A DNA stretch of 64,000 nucleotides from CALWOS01 sp963595735 (lineage in GTDB: Bacteria; Bacillota; Clostridia; Oscillospirales; Oscillospiraceae). The notes below the pieces were generated by a model. The model had not been told where the DNA came from. It was given only the letters and a program-made list of their open reading frames with translations, and did not search any database. Position 1 is the first letter of the stretch. Every line of letters starts with the position of its first letter. Positions 24,401 through 33,149 of the stretch are shown piece after piece. The stretch covers positions 16,103 through 80,102 of the forward strand of contig CAVBJJ010000006.1 of the NCBI GenBank assembly GCA_963595735.1, read 5' to 3'. The translations under genes and the position numbers were made by a program.

Positions 24401-24872
24401 CGTTCCAATCCTCCTTCAGCATTTTTTTCAGGAGTTTTCTGCCTCTGCTCAGCTGGCTTTTTATGGTATTGGGCGGTCGGTTCAGAATTTCGGCAATCTC
24501 GTCTATGGAGTAATCCTCATAATAAAACAGGTGGATCACCACTCTGTATTTTGCAGGCAGCCGCATCACCGCCTCGAACAGCGCGCTGTCCTCCGGCGCG
24601 GCAAAGGGGATCTCCGCCATGTATTCTTCCCAGTTTTCCCGGTTCCTGTGCCAGAACGAACGCAGCACATTTTTCGCCAGATTGATGGTAACACGGATCA
24701 GCCACGCACGCAGGTGCGCTTCGCTTTCATATTCCATATCCCCGGTGTGATACCGGATGAAGCACTCCTGCACTACATCCTCCGCGTCCGCCTCGCAGCG
24801 GCAGAGCTGGAAAGCGATCCGGAACAGGCTGTCCTGATACCGTTCCACCGCCTGGGTCGTTGTTAGTCTCAT
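24390..24872 (-). CDS. ECF-type RNA polymerase sigma factor
   Basis: The 160-residue protein has sigma region 2 (EADAEDVVQECFIRYH) and region 4 (LPAKYRVVIHLFYYEDYSIDEIAEILNRPPNTIKSQLSRGRKLLKKML), with no region 3. The ATG at 24872 has AGGAG at close spacing; residues upstream in frame are noncoding leader. It likely controls an envelope-stress or secreted-factor regulon together with the overlapping anti-sigma gene. Confidence 0.92.
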   Translation of the reverse strand: MRLTTTQAVERYQDSLFRIAFQLCRCEADAEDVVQECFIRYHTGDMEYESEAHLRAWLIRVTINLAKNVLRSFWHRNRENWEEYMAEIPFAAPEDSALFEAVMRLPAKYRVVIHLFYYEDYSIDEIAEILNRPPNTIKSQLSRGRKLLKKMLKEDWNDDE

Positions 24873-24978
24873 AAAAAACTCCTGCTTCCTGTTTGAAGGT
24901 CCTTCACCAATAATACAACTCCCAAGGCCAAAAGGTTGCATTTGCAGCAAAAATTTTTTGCCGATGATACAAAAATCC

Positions 24979-25014
24979 CAAAAAACATCCCTGCCGAGAG
25001 TGATTCTGGCAGGG
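24979..25014 (-). terminator. terminator of apbE
   Basis: On the minus strand CCCTGCC / GGCAGGG is followed by ATGTTTTTTGGG. Confidence 0.8.
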
Positions 25015-25023
25015 AAATTTTCA

Positions 25024-26037
25024 TTATCGCTTGATCACTTTTACGGGCGTGTCCTGATAGGCGTCCAGCAGGGCAAACTGCTCCTGCAATCCCTCGGTGA
25101 TATACACGGTGCCATCCGCTGTGATCAACACCGCTTCAAAGTCATCACTCTGTCCCCAGAAGTCCGCCGCCTTTTCCAGCCCCATAACAAACAGCGAGGT
25201 GGAAAGCCCGTCACAGACCAGGCCATCCTCGCCGATGATGCTCACCGAGCGCAAATCGCTAGCCGCCGGACGGCCGGTTTCCGGATCCATAATGTGCCAG
25301 TATCTGCGGCCGTCCTGCTCAAAATAGCGCTCATAGCCGCCGGAGGTGACGACTGCCTTATCCTGCACGGAAAGCACCAGCATCGCCTCCCCGGTCTCAG
25401 GGTCTTTGATGCCGATCTGCCAGGGCGTGCCGTCCGGCTTGCTGCCAACGGTCTGGACATTGCCGCCAAAATTCAGCAGTGCGGACGAGACCCCCGCATC
25501 CCGCAGATACTGCGCCGCCTGACCGGCGGCATAGCCCTTGCCCACGCTGCCCAGGTCGATCTCCATCCCCTCCGGCAGCGTCACCTCACCGGTAACAGCA
25601 TCATAGCGAATCCGAGTATAATCCACCAGCGGCAGCAGCTTTTGCAGCTCCGTCTCCTCCGGTATCTGGTACTTCCCTGTGGTAAAGCCCCAGGCGCGCA
25701 CAACAGGATAAATGGAAATATCCAATGCGCCATCGGTGCGGCGGCACAGCGCCAGCGCACCATCCATCAGCGCCGCCGCCTTGCCGGTCAGGGTGCCGGA
25801 GCCATTGGAGTTGATGGCGTAGATCTCGCTTTCCTGTTTGGTCACGGAGATCTGCTTTTCCAGCGCAGCCACCTGATCCTGCACATCCGAAAGCAGGCTT
25901 GCATCGCCATACACCGACAGCTCGATCGCAGTATCCATGGCAAAAAAATTGGCCGTCTCCGGCTCTGACTCCCCGCGGGAACAGCCCACGGCAAGCAGCA
26001 GCAAGGGCAGGAGAAAAAGGGGAAAAAATCGTTTCAT
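25024..26037 (-). CDS. apbE: FAD:protein FMN transferase (ApbE lipoprotein)
   Basis: The 337-residue protein has a lipoprotein signal peptide (KRFFPLFLLPLLLLAVGCSRG). Its ApbE domain includes ALDISIYPVVRAWGF, IDLGSVGKGYAAG, NFGGNVQTVG and the CDGLSTSLFVMG metal-site region. ApbE attaches FMN through a phosphoester bond to Ser or Thr in target proteins outside the membrane. No rnf or nqr operon is adjacent. The neighbour across a divergent promoter region is the large SLH protein. The ATG at 26037 has AAGGAG seven bases upstream. Confidence 0.95.
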   Translation of the reverse strand: MKRFFPLFLLPLLLLAVGCSRGESEPETANFFAMDTAIELSVYGDASLLSDVQDQVAALEKQISVTKQESEIYAINSNGSGTLTGKAAALMDGALALCRRTDGALDISIYPVVRAWGFTTGKYQIPEETELQKLLPLVDYTRIRYDAVTGEVTLPEGMEIDLGSVGKGYAAGQAAQYLRDAGVSSALLNFGGNVQTVGSKPDGTPWQIGIKDPETGEAMLVLSVQDKAVVTSGGYERYFEQDGRRYWHIMDPETGRPAASDLRSVSIIGEDGLVCDGLSTSLFVMGLEKAADFWGQSDDFEAVLITADGTVYITEGLQEQFALLDAYQDTPVKVIKR

Positions 26038-26090
26038 GAAAGGCTCCTTGGAAAAAGATAAATTTATCCTGAAAAATTGCGGAATACATC

Positions 26091-26119
26091 TTGACATCCG
26101 GTATACAATTTGCTAGGAT
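26091..26119 (+). promoter_or_regulatory. promoter upstream of the SLH surface protein
   Basis: TTGACA (26091-26096) and TAGGAT (26114-26119) are spaced by 17 bases, and a TGC triplet makes an extended -10. The start point would be near 26126. Confidence 0.75.
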
Positions 26120-26125
26120 ATGGCA

Positions 26126-26178
26126 CGGCAGTTAGCTTTCCCTAATTGCCAAAACAGTTCGGGAGCTGTTTTCTTTTT
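26126..26178 (+). ncRNA. short structured leader or small RNA with intrinsic terminator
   Basis: The transcript from the promoter at 26091 would begin with the hairpin GGCAGTTAG / CTAATTGCC (26127-26150). A second hairpin AAAACAG / CTGTTTT (26151-26172) follows, with a run of T after it. The layout suits either a 55-base small RNA or an attenuator 170 bases upstream of the SLH gene. It matches no riboswitch class that I know. As DNA, the first dyad could also be a metalloregulator operator. Confidence 0.5.
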
Positions 26179-26347
26179 TATATAGTAGTTAGCTGGCGCT
26201 ACCTGTGCCCAGCGGCCATTATAGCACAGCCCCCGACAGCTTTCAACTTGTTTCTGATGGGAAAAAGGAGGTCCCATAACAAACCCGGATACCGGGCAAA
26301 TACAATCTGCGGCTTCGGCTGCAAAAAGATCCAAGGAGGAAAATTGT

Positions 26348-29300
26348 ATGAACCACGCATCCCGAAAAATCCTGTCACTGCTTTTGGCAGTGATCCTCGC
26401 GCTGTCCCTGGCGGTCACGCCGGCGTTGGCAGCGGGAGACAAAGCACCGCCGACGGCAGTGGAAAACTGCGATGTCAGCGGACTTTGGACCACAACGGTC
26501 AACCTCGGCTTTGCCGACACCGTATGGATGAACAGCATTACCGCGGTAACGGTAAACGACACTGCATACGAAAAGCAGACGATCAGCTCCTTTGGCAGCG
26601 ATACCAAGATTTGGGACATTGGCAGTGCTTCCAGCGCCTATGGCAGCTACACAGCGCTGCGTCTGGCGGTTGAAAACGACACCTTCGCCACCAATACCGC
26701 AACGGTCCGCATTTCTGCCGACGGCTACAAGGATGTGACCATCGAGGTCACAAAGAAGACCGAAAGCTATAACGATATTTACACTGCCACAGTCATCCAG
26801 GATGCCGACAACGGCAACGACTCCGGCAATGACTCCGGCAGCACGGAAAAGAAAGACCCCCCTGCCAGCTTTACCCGCCCTTCCTTCAGCCTGTCTGATT
26901 TCAAGCTGCTTTTCACCGCAGAGGATGTGGACTGGCTCAACAGCATCAGCGGCGTGACCGTGGACGGCGTAGCGTACACCAAGGGCTACACCTATCGGAA
27001 CACCGCCTACGCCATCGGCACCGCCACCAATGAGATGGACGGCTGCTACCTCAACATTGGCGAGGGCTTTGAGACCGAGACTGCCACCTGCGTGATCTCT
27101 GCAGAGGGCTATAAAGACCTGACCCTGAAGCTGGAGAAAACCGGAAACAAGGCCACCATCGTGGAAAGCTCCGATTCCGACAACAGCAGCAACACCAACC
27201 CGGATACCCCCTCCGGCGACAAGGACGCTCCCACGAACTTCACAACAGCTTCCAGCTTTGGCTACGATTTCAAGCTGACCTTTACGGACGCCGCGGACTG
27301 GCTCGGCGCCATTGAGGCAGTCAAGGTCAATGACGCCGCCTACGAAAAGGGCAGCAGCTCCTACAGCGTTTGGAACAACAAGGCCTACTATGCAGACGCC
27401 GGCAACGCCTACCTGCTCATCGGCGAGGGCTTTGACGGCGACACCGCCACCTGTGTGATCTCCGCCAAGGGCTACAAAAACCTGACCCTGAAGCTGAACA
27501 AGACCGACCACAGTGCCACGGTTGTAGAAAACGGCGATAACGGCAGCACCGATCCGGAGCCGGACACCCCCTCCGGCGACAAGACCACGCCCACCGCAGT
27601 CAAGTATGCCTACGGCAGCCTCATGCCTGCCGCCCACTACTTCGGCGTGGACAGCAAGGATCAGGATTGGCTGAATGCCATCACCGGGGTAAAGGTCAAT
27701 GGCACCACCTATGAAAAGGGCGATGTCGGCTATTCTGCCAGCGGCAAGTTCTGGAACCTCGGAAAGAAGGATCTTACCGGCTATGGTTCCGAAACCACCC
27801 TGGTCGTTCTGGACAATTCCGATGTCCAGTACCCTGCGGATTTCACGGTTTCCGCCACGGGCTACAAGGATGTTGTGATCCGCGTAGCATCGAAAAATGC
27901 TTCTTCCGCTACCATTGTGGAAAGCACCACACCCGACCCCGTGGAGAAAAAGACTGTGGAGCTGAGCAAGGTCAGCTTTGCCGAGGACAGCTTTGGCAAT
28001 GACTGGCTGGTCTCCATTGGCGAGGACGGCTATCTGGCACAGATCACCGGCGTTTCCGTGAATGGCACTGCCTGGGAGAAAAAGGACTACGATCCCTCTG
28101 CCGGCGGCGCCTATCGCGTGAACAGCGACACCCAGAAGCTGGTGTTTTCCAAGAAAGACTTCAGCGCCTCCCCCACCATCCCCGTTCTGAAAAGCGGCGA
28201 TGTGATCACCATCACCGCCAATGGTTATGAGGATCTGACCTTTAAGCTGATCATCGACACCGATGGCAAGGCTTCCGTCGTGGCGGATGACGGCCAGGGC
28301 GACATCTATCAGCTGCATGTAAAGATCGAGGGCAGCTTTGAGGCCGCTATCGTAGGACAGAAGGACTACGACGGCGTTTCCGGCGCCAGCACCGGCGGCG
28401 CGACCTCCAACAAAAACAGCGCCGTTACCGTTTACGGCGCACGGCTCACCAAGGGCGAGACCCCAGCCGACGCCGACTGGAAGGCGCTGGACGCCTCCGC
28501 TGATCCCAGCACCGGCTATATTGACGGCAGCAAGTGCTCCGTCAGCATCGTCCCTGACACCGCCAAGGGCACCGACCCCAATGCGGACAGCGGCATGGCC
28601 GGCGTGTTCATGCCCGCCATCAGCAGCTCCCTGAGCCTGAGCGGCACCCCCAAGGATGCCGGCAGCTATCTGATCTCCTTGACTGTTACGGATGACCAGG
28701 GACGCACCGCCACCAGCAATGCCCTGCCCTTCCGGGTCTACACCGGCGAGGAAACCCTGGCCGACCAGCTGGTTCTGGAAAACCTGAAGCAGTATCAGAA
28801 CGGTCTGTACGCTTGGGATATCATGGAGCCCTGGGCCATCAAGAATTTTGGCAGCAATGTTCCCGGCGAGACCGAGAGCGTCCGCGTTCCCGAAAAGCTG
28901 GAGGCCTGGTTCGGCTCCCACGAAAGCGGCCTGTATGGCTACCTGGGCTATGACCTGGCCTGGGACAAGGTTCTGGCCGGTGAGATCCCCCAAACCCTGT
29001 ACATCCCCAACGGCTGCGATCTGACTATCACCAACATGGAGATTCTCAGCAGCGTTCGCATTGTCGTGGAAAACGGCGGCAAGCTGACCCTGTCCGACTC
29101 CACCGTGCAGGGCATGATTGATGTCCAGAGCGGCGGTACCTTCTCCATGAACTACGACTCCTTTAACCAGGAATTCACCACCGGCGCTTCCGTTTGCGGC
29201 CAGATCCGTTTGGCAGACGGCGCGATTCTGGAAAACGCCGCTATTTACTCCCACGCCAACTACCTGGCCAACGGCGATCTGACCGACCGCACCACCCATG

Positions 29301-30910
29301 ATCCCGTTGTGGTCGCCAACGGCAATGTGACCGTGAAGGGCAAGGTGTTCATCGCCGGCGAGGAAGCAGGCGACAACAAGATCGGCCAGACCGGTCTACT
29401 GGTCAGGAACGGTACGCTGACGCTGGCTGACGACGCCACGCTGGTGGTCTATGGCGGCGCTGCCAAGGTGCAGCTTTTCCCCAAGGGCGGCACGGCCATT
29501 GAACTGGACAACGGCACCATCACTGGCAACGGCAAGCTGGTGGCCATCGGCGGCCAGCCCCTGTGGGGTGAGGGCGGCGACGCTGTCACCGGTACCGGTA
29601 CCATCTCCACGGTGGAGGCCTTCCTGCAGGGCGCAACTGCTTCTACCTCCAACAAGAAGGATCCCGGCCAGGCCGTGCGCGGCAATGTGACCGTGATCAG
29701 CCCTAAGCAGCACAAGGAAAACGGCACGATCAAGGACACCGTGGCCGACGATCCTCTGGATGGCCTGTACTGGAAAACCGGCATTGACGCCATGCCTCCT
29801 CTGGACAAGTTCGTGACCCGGGAAGTGGATAACTCCGTCAAGTTCTTTACCGTCGCGGACATTCCCAGCGTGACCTACACCGGCGCTGAGCAGAAGCCCG
29901 CCGTGACTGTCAAGGACGGCGACACTGTTCTGACTGAGGGTGCGGATTATGAGCTGTCCTATCTGGACGCGACCGGCGCAGCACTCTCCGGCCTGCCCAA
30001 GGAGGTCGGCAGCTACACGGTCGTGATCACCGGCAAGGGCGCTTACGCCGACACCGTGGCGGACAAGAGCTTCACCATCACCCGCCGCAGCTCCGGCGGC
30101 GGCAGTAGCTCCGGTTCCTCCAGCAAGTATGACATTGTGGTGGACACCGCTAAAAACGGCGCCGTTTCCGCCGACCGCAGCAGCGCAAGCTCCGGCCAGA
30201 CCGTGACCGTCACCATCAAGCCTGCGACCGGCTACAAGCTGGACAAGCTGACTGTTGTGACCGGCGCAGACAAGAGCCTGAGCCTGACTAACAAGGGTAA
30301 CGGCGCATACAGCTTTACCATGCCCAGCAGCAAGGTAACTGTCTCCGCCGACTTTGTCAAGGAGACCGCCGACAACGACAAATCCTTTGTGGATGTGTCC
30401 GATGACGCTTACTACATCAAGGCTGTCAAGTGGGCTGTGGAAAAGGGCATTACCACCGGCTCCACCGCAAACACCTTTAATCCGGAGGCCGTTTGCACCC
30501 GCGCCCAGATGATGACCTTCCTGTGGCGCTCCGCCGGTTCCCCCGCTCCCAAGAGCGCAAGCAACCCCTTTGCCGACATCAGCAAGGACGCCTATTACTA
30601 TGACGCAGTTCTGTGGGCAGTGGAAAACGGCATTACCAAGGGCACCAGCGACACTGCTTTCAGCCCGGATGAGGTCGTCACCCGCGCCCAGACCGTGACC
30701 TTCCTGCACCGGATGGCCGGTTCTCCCGCCGCCGCTGCCAACAGCAGCTTCCAGGATGTGGACGCAGACGCTTACTACAGCGCTGCCGTCCAGTGGGCTG
30801 TGGCGCAGGGCATCACCCAGGGCACCAGCGCAACGACATTCTCTGCCAATGACGCTTGCGACCGCGCCCAGGTCGTGACCTTCCTGTATCGGCAGAACAA
30901 CGGCAAATAA
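26348..30910 (+). CDS. large SLH-anchored surface protein with five Shr-HID-like repeats
   Basis: The 1,520-residue secreted protein has a signal peptide ending in TPALAAG (about residue 29). Five repeats follow at about residues 38-142, 175-275, 296-395, 416-528 and 536-648. Each contains W(L/M)xxIxxVxVNxxxYEKG-like and GYKD(V/L)TxxV-like segments, resembling the hemoglobin-interacting domain of Shr-like proteins. The middle (about 860-1160) looks like beta-helix. An Ig-like/MBG-type domain, a basic repeat domain and three SLH domains (about 1345-1517) follow. Linkers are rich in Asp, Ser and Pro. The SLH domains imply binding to cell-wall polymer. AAGGAGG precedes the start. Ligand binding is inferred from repeat similarity only. 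Confidence 0.85.
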   Translation: MNHASRKILSLLLAVILALSLAVTPALAAGDKAPPTAVENCDVSGLWTTTVNLGFADTVWMNSITAVTVNDTAYEKQTISSFGSDTKIWDIGSASSAYGSYTALRLAVENDTFATNTATVRISADGYKDVTIEVTKKTESYNDIYTATVIQDADNGNDSGNDSGSTEKKDPPASFTRPSFSLSDFKLLFTAEDVDWLNSISGVTVDGVAYTKGYTYRNTAYAIGTATNEMDGCYLNIGEGFETETATCVISAEGYKDLTLKLEKTGNKATIVESSDSDNSSNTNPDTPSGDKDAPTNFTTASSFGYDFKLTFTDAADWLGAIEAVKVNDAAYEKGSSSYSVWNNKAYYADAGNAYLLIGEGFDGDTATCVISAKGYKNLTLKLNKTDHSATVVENGDNGSTDPEPDTPSGDKTTPTAVKYAYGSLMPAAHYFGVDSKDQDWLNAITGVKVNGTTYEKGDVGYSASGKFWNLGKKDLTGYGSETTLVVLDNSDVQYPADFTVSATGYKDVVIRVASKNASSATIVESTTPDPVEKKTVELSKVSFAEDSFGNDWLVSIGEDGYLAQITGVSVNGTAWEKKDYDPSAGGAYRVNSDTQKLVFSKKDFSASPTIPVLKSGDVITITANGYEDLTFKLIIDTDGKASVVADDGQGDIYQLHVKIEGSFEAAIVGQKDYDGVSGASTGGATSNKNSAVTVYGARLTKGETPADADWKALDASADPSTGYIDGSKCSVSIVPDTAKGTDPNADSGMAGVFMPAISSSLSLSGTPKDAGSYLISLTVTDDQGRTATSNALPFRVYTGEETLADQLVLENLKQYQNGLYAWDIMEPWAIKNFGSNVPGETESVRVPEKLEAWFGSHESGLYGYLGYDLAWDKVLAGEIPQTLYIPNGCDLTITNMEILSSVRIVVENGGKLTLSDSTVQGMIDVQSGGTFSMNYDSFNQEFTTGASVCGQIRLADGAILENAAIYSHANYLANGDLTDRTTHDPVVVANGNVTVKGKVFIAGEEAGDNKIGQTGLLVRNGTLTLADDATLVVYGGAAKVQLFPKGGTAIELDNGTITGNGKLVAIGGQPLWGEGGDAVTGTGTISTVEAFLQGATASTSNKKDPGQAVRGNVTVISPKQHKENGTIKDTVADDPLDGLYWKTGIDAMPPLDKFVTREVDNSVKFFTVADIPSVTYTGAEQKPAVTVKDGDTVLTEGADYELSYLDATGAALSGLPKEVGSYTVVITGKGAYADTVADKSFTITRRSSGGGSSSGSSSKYDIVVDTAKNGAVSADRSSASSGQTVTVTIKPATGYKLDKLTVVTGADKSLSLTNKGNGAYSFTMPSSKVTVSADFVKETADNDKSFVDVSDDAYYIKAVKWAVEKGITTGSTANTFNPEAVCTRAQMMTFLWRSAGSPAPKSASNPFADISKDAYYYDAVLWAVENGITKGTSDTAFSPDEVVTRAQTVTFLHRMAGSPAAAANSSFQDVDADAYYSAAVQWAVAQGITQGTSATTFSANDACDRAQVVTFLYRQNNGK

Positions 30911-30937
30911 ATCCTCCTCTTTTCACACAAGCATAGC

Positions 30938-30979
30938 TTTGGCGCACAGACCTTTTCCGGTCTGTGCGCCAAATTTTTT
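30938..30979 (+). terminator. terminator of the SLH protein gene
   Basis: The perfect 15-base stem TTTGGCGCACAGACC / GGTCTGTGCGCCAAA is followed by six T. Confidence 0.9.
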
Positions 30980-31001
30980 CATCATGTGAGTATCATACAA
31001 T

Positions 31002-31040
31002 CGAAAACGCCGCTTTCCGTAAGCTCCGGAAAGCGGCGTT
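31002..31040 (-). terminator. terminator of the tyrS-ridA-mntR unit
   Basis: The perfect stem AACGCCGCTTTCCG / CGGAAAGCGGCGTT lies 23 bases after the regulator stop codon. A short T-run follows on the minus strand. Confidence 0.8.
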
Positions 31041-31062
31041 GTTATAACAATTTATGCGGTTT

Positions 31063-31467
31063 TTACTTGCCCTCCGGCGCTTTTTTGAACAGCTCGAAGC
31101 CGTGTTTTTCCGTCAGGTGCCGTTTGATGGCGTCAAAAGAGGTCTCGCTCAAATCATGCTCGATCTTGCAGGCGTCCTCTGCCGCAGTTGTTTCATCTAC
31201 TCCCAGGGAAACCAGCCACTGGGTCAAAACGGTGTGGCGCTCATACAGCTTGCTTGCAGTCTCGTATCCGATCTCCGTGAGCTTCAGTCCCCCGTCCTCG
31301 TCCACCGTGATGTATCCGCCGGTTTTCAGCAGACCCACTGCGCGGCTGACGCTGGGCTTGGAATAGCCCATGTACTCCCCCACATCAATGGAGCGGACAA
31401 AGCTGCTGGTCTGAGACAGCACATAAATCGTTTCCAGGTACATCTCCCCGGATTCCTGTAAATGCAT
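31063..31467 (-). CDS. DtxR/MntR-family metal-dependent regulator
   Basis: The 134-residue protein has an N-terminal winged helix (SSFVRSIDVGEYMGYSKPSVSRAVGLLKTGGYI) and the dimerisation/metal domain with HTVLTQWLVSLGVDETTAAEDACKIEHDLSE. This is typical of short MntR-like members lacking the SH3 domain. Metal specificity (Mn or Fe) cannot be told. Two ATG codons lie side by side; the second (31467) has better spacing to GGAGG. It is the third gene after tyrS and ridA with no terminator between them. Confidence 0.9.
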   Translation of the reverse strand: MHLQESGEMYLETIYVLSQTSSFVRSIDVGEYMGYSKPSVSRAVGLLKTGGYITVDEDGGLKLTEIGYETASKLYERHTVLTQWLVSLGVDETTAAEDACKIEHDLSETSFDAIKRHLTEKHGFELFKKAPEGK

Positions 31468-31492
31468 CATTTTCCTCCTTATTTCCGGAAGC

Positions 31493-31870
31493 TTACTTGC
31501 AGGCTGCGATGATCTCGATCTCGCACAGCAAGCCCTTGGGGATCTCCTTTACCGCCACGCAGGAACGGGCGGGCTTTCCGGTGAAATACTTGCCGTACAC
31601 CGCGTTAAATGCCGTGAAATCCGCCATATCCGCCAAGAAGCAGGTGGTCTTGACAACATCGGCAAAGCCCAGACCGTTTGCCTCCAGGATCGCCGCGACA
31701 TTCTTGCAGCAGCGCTCTGCCTGCTCCTCGATCGTGGTGCCGACGGTTGCTCCGCTTGCGGGATCCAGCGCCACCTGGCCGGAGGCGAACAGGAAGCCGT
31801 TTACAGAAATTGCCTGAGAATAGGGGCCGATCGCTGCGGGCGCGTTCGGCGTTTCGGTAATGTGGAACAT
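31493..31870 (-). CDS. ridA: RidA-family enamine/imine deaminase
   Basis: The 125-residue protein has the YjgF/RidA pattern (APAAIGPYSQAI, FASGQVALDPASG, and the substrate-binding arginine in KPARSCVAVKEIPKGLLCEIEIIA). It clears reactive 2-aminoacrylate from PLP-enzyme reactions. The ATG at 31870 is chosen because family members start there and AAAGG precedes it. It begins 26 bases after tyrS ends. Confidence 0.93.
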   Translation of the reverse strand: MFHITETPNAPAAIGPYSQAISVNGFLFASGQVALDPASGATVGTTIEEQAERCCKNVAAILEANGLGFADVVKTTCFLADMADFTAFNAVYGKYFTGKPARSCVAVKEIPKGLLCEIEIIAACK

Positions 31871-31896
31871 TGATTCATCCATCCTTTCTGCTTGAC

Positions 31897-33117
31897 TCAC
31901 TTGAGTACGATACGGCGGAAGTTTTTCTTTCCCCGTTTTACGACCAGACCCTCCCGGAGCTGCTGGGCATCAAAGCGCTGGGAGATCTCAGTGACCTTAG
32001 TCTCCGCGGCCTCCACACCGCCCTGCTGCACATTGCGTCTGGCATCGCCCTTGGAGGGACACAGCCCACTCTTGACCAGCAGCGTGAGAATGTCAATGCC
32101 GCCATCGCTCAAATCGGCTTCTGTCAGTTCCGTGGTGGGCATTTCTGCCGCGCCGCCGCCGGAAAACAGGCTGTGTGCCGTTTCCTGGGCCTTTTCGGCC
32201 TCCTGCTGGCCGTGCACCAGCTTGGTCAGCTCATAGGCCAGAATCTCCTTTGCCTTGTTCAGCTGGCTGCCCTCCCAATCGGACATGGCGTCAATTTCCT
32301 CCAACGGCAGGAAGGTGAGCATCCGGATGCACTTGAGCACATCGGCGTCGCCCACATTTCTCCAGTACTGGTAGAACTCATAGGGGCTGGTTTTGTTGGG
32401 ATCCAGCCAGACCGCGCCCTTGGCGGTCTTGCCCATTTTTTTGCCCTCGCTGTTGAGCAGCAGGGTGATGGTCATGGCGTGGGCGTCCTTGCCCAGCTTC
32501 CGGCGGATCAGCTCCGTGCCGCCGAGCATATTGCTCCACTGATCATTGCCGCCAAACTGCATATTGCAGCCGTATTCCCGGAACAGATGATAGAAATCAT
32601 AGCTCTGCATGATCATGTAGTTGAACTCCAGGAAGCTCAGTCCCTTTTCCATGCGCTGCTTATAGCACTCTGCCCGGAGCATATTGTTCACGGAGAAGCA
32701 AGCGCCAACATCCCGCAGCAGCTCCACATAGTTGAGCTGCATCAGCCAGTCGGCGTTGTTGGCCATAATGGCCTTGCCCTCGCCGAAGTCGATAAAGCGC
32801 GCCATCTGCTTTTTGAAGCAGTCGCAATTGTGCTGGATGGTCTCCGTGGTCATCATGCTGCGCATATCCGTCCGGCCGGAGGGATCGCCCACCATGGCGG
32901 TGCCGCCGCCAATGAGCACAATGGGCTTGTTGCCGGCCATTTGCAGGCGCTTCATCAGGCACAGCGCCATGAAGTGTCCCACATGAAGGCTGTCCGCCGT
33001 GGGGTCAAAGCCAATGTAAAAAGTGGCCTTGCCGTTGTTGATCATCTCCTTGATCTGTTCTTCATCGGTGACCTGGGCGATCAGGCCGCGGGCTACCAGT
33101 TCATCATACAGGGTCAT
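31897..33117 (-). CDS. tyrS: tyrosyl-tRNA synthetase
   Basis: The 406-residue class I synthetase has the HIGH-type motif DPTADSLHVGH, the KMSKS-type motif GKKMGKT and a C-terminal S4 RNA-binding domain (about residues 340-405). The ATG at 33117 has GAGGA nine bases upstream; an in-frame extension to 33153 overlaps the T-box terminator region and is unlikely. Regulation is by a tyrosine T-box. It heads a transcript that continues into ridA and a DtxR-family gene. Confidence 0.96.
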   Translation of the reverse strand: MTLYDELVARGLIAQVTDEEQIKEMINNGKATFYIGFDPTADSLHVGHFMALCLMKRLQMAGNKPIVLIGGGTAMVGDPSGRTDMRSMMTTETIQHNCDCFKKQMARFIDFGEGKAIMANNADWLMQLNYVELLRDVGACFSVNNMLRAECYKQRMEKGLSFLEFNYMIMQSYDFYHLFREYGCNMQFGGNDQWSNMLGGTELIRRKLGKDAHAMTITLLLNSEGKKMGKTAKGAVWLDPNKTSPYEFYQYWRNVGDADVLKCIRMLTFLPLEEIDAMSDWEGSQLNKAKEILAYELTKLVHGQQEAEKAQETAHSLFSGGGAAEMPTTELTEADLSDGGIDILTLLVKSGLCPSKGDARRNVQQGGVEAAETKVTEISQRFDAQQLREGLVVKRGKKNFRRIVLK

Positions 33118-33149
33118 TTGATCGAGTCCTCTCTTGTTTGTATCGTTCT

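Larger units (their letters stand above)
26038..26347. other. divergent region between apbE and the SLH surface protein
   Basis: This 310-base region contains a strong plus-strand promoter, two hairpins and a T-tract (given separately), a second hairpin GTAG-GCTAC near 26187-26204, and a UUCG-loop hairpin at 26313-26326 just before the ribosome binding site. I see no gene in it. Confidence 0.6.

Noticed and set aside
26127..26172. c-di-GMP, fluoride, guanidine or preQ1 riboswitch in the SLH leader
   Set aside because: None of the conserved core sequences of these classes that I know is present, so it was left unassigned.
26375..29299. Minus-strand open frame of 974 codons opposite the SLH protein gene
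   Set aside because: The sequence is Gly/Val/Ala-rich antisense of a repeat protein with no domain or start signal. The sense frame has a signal peptide, repeats and SLH domains.
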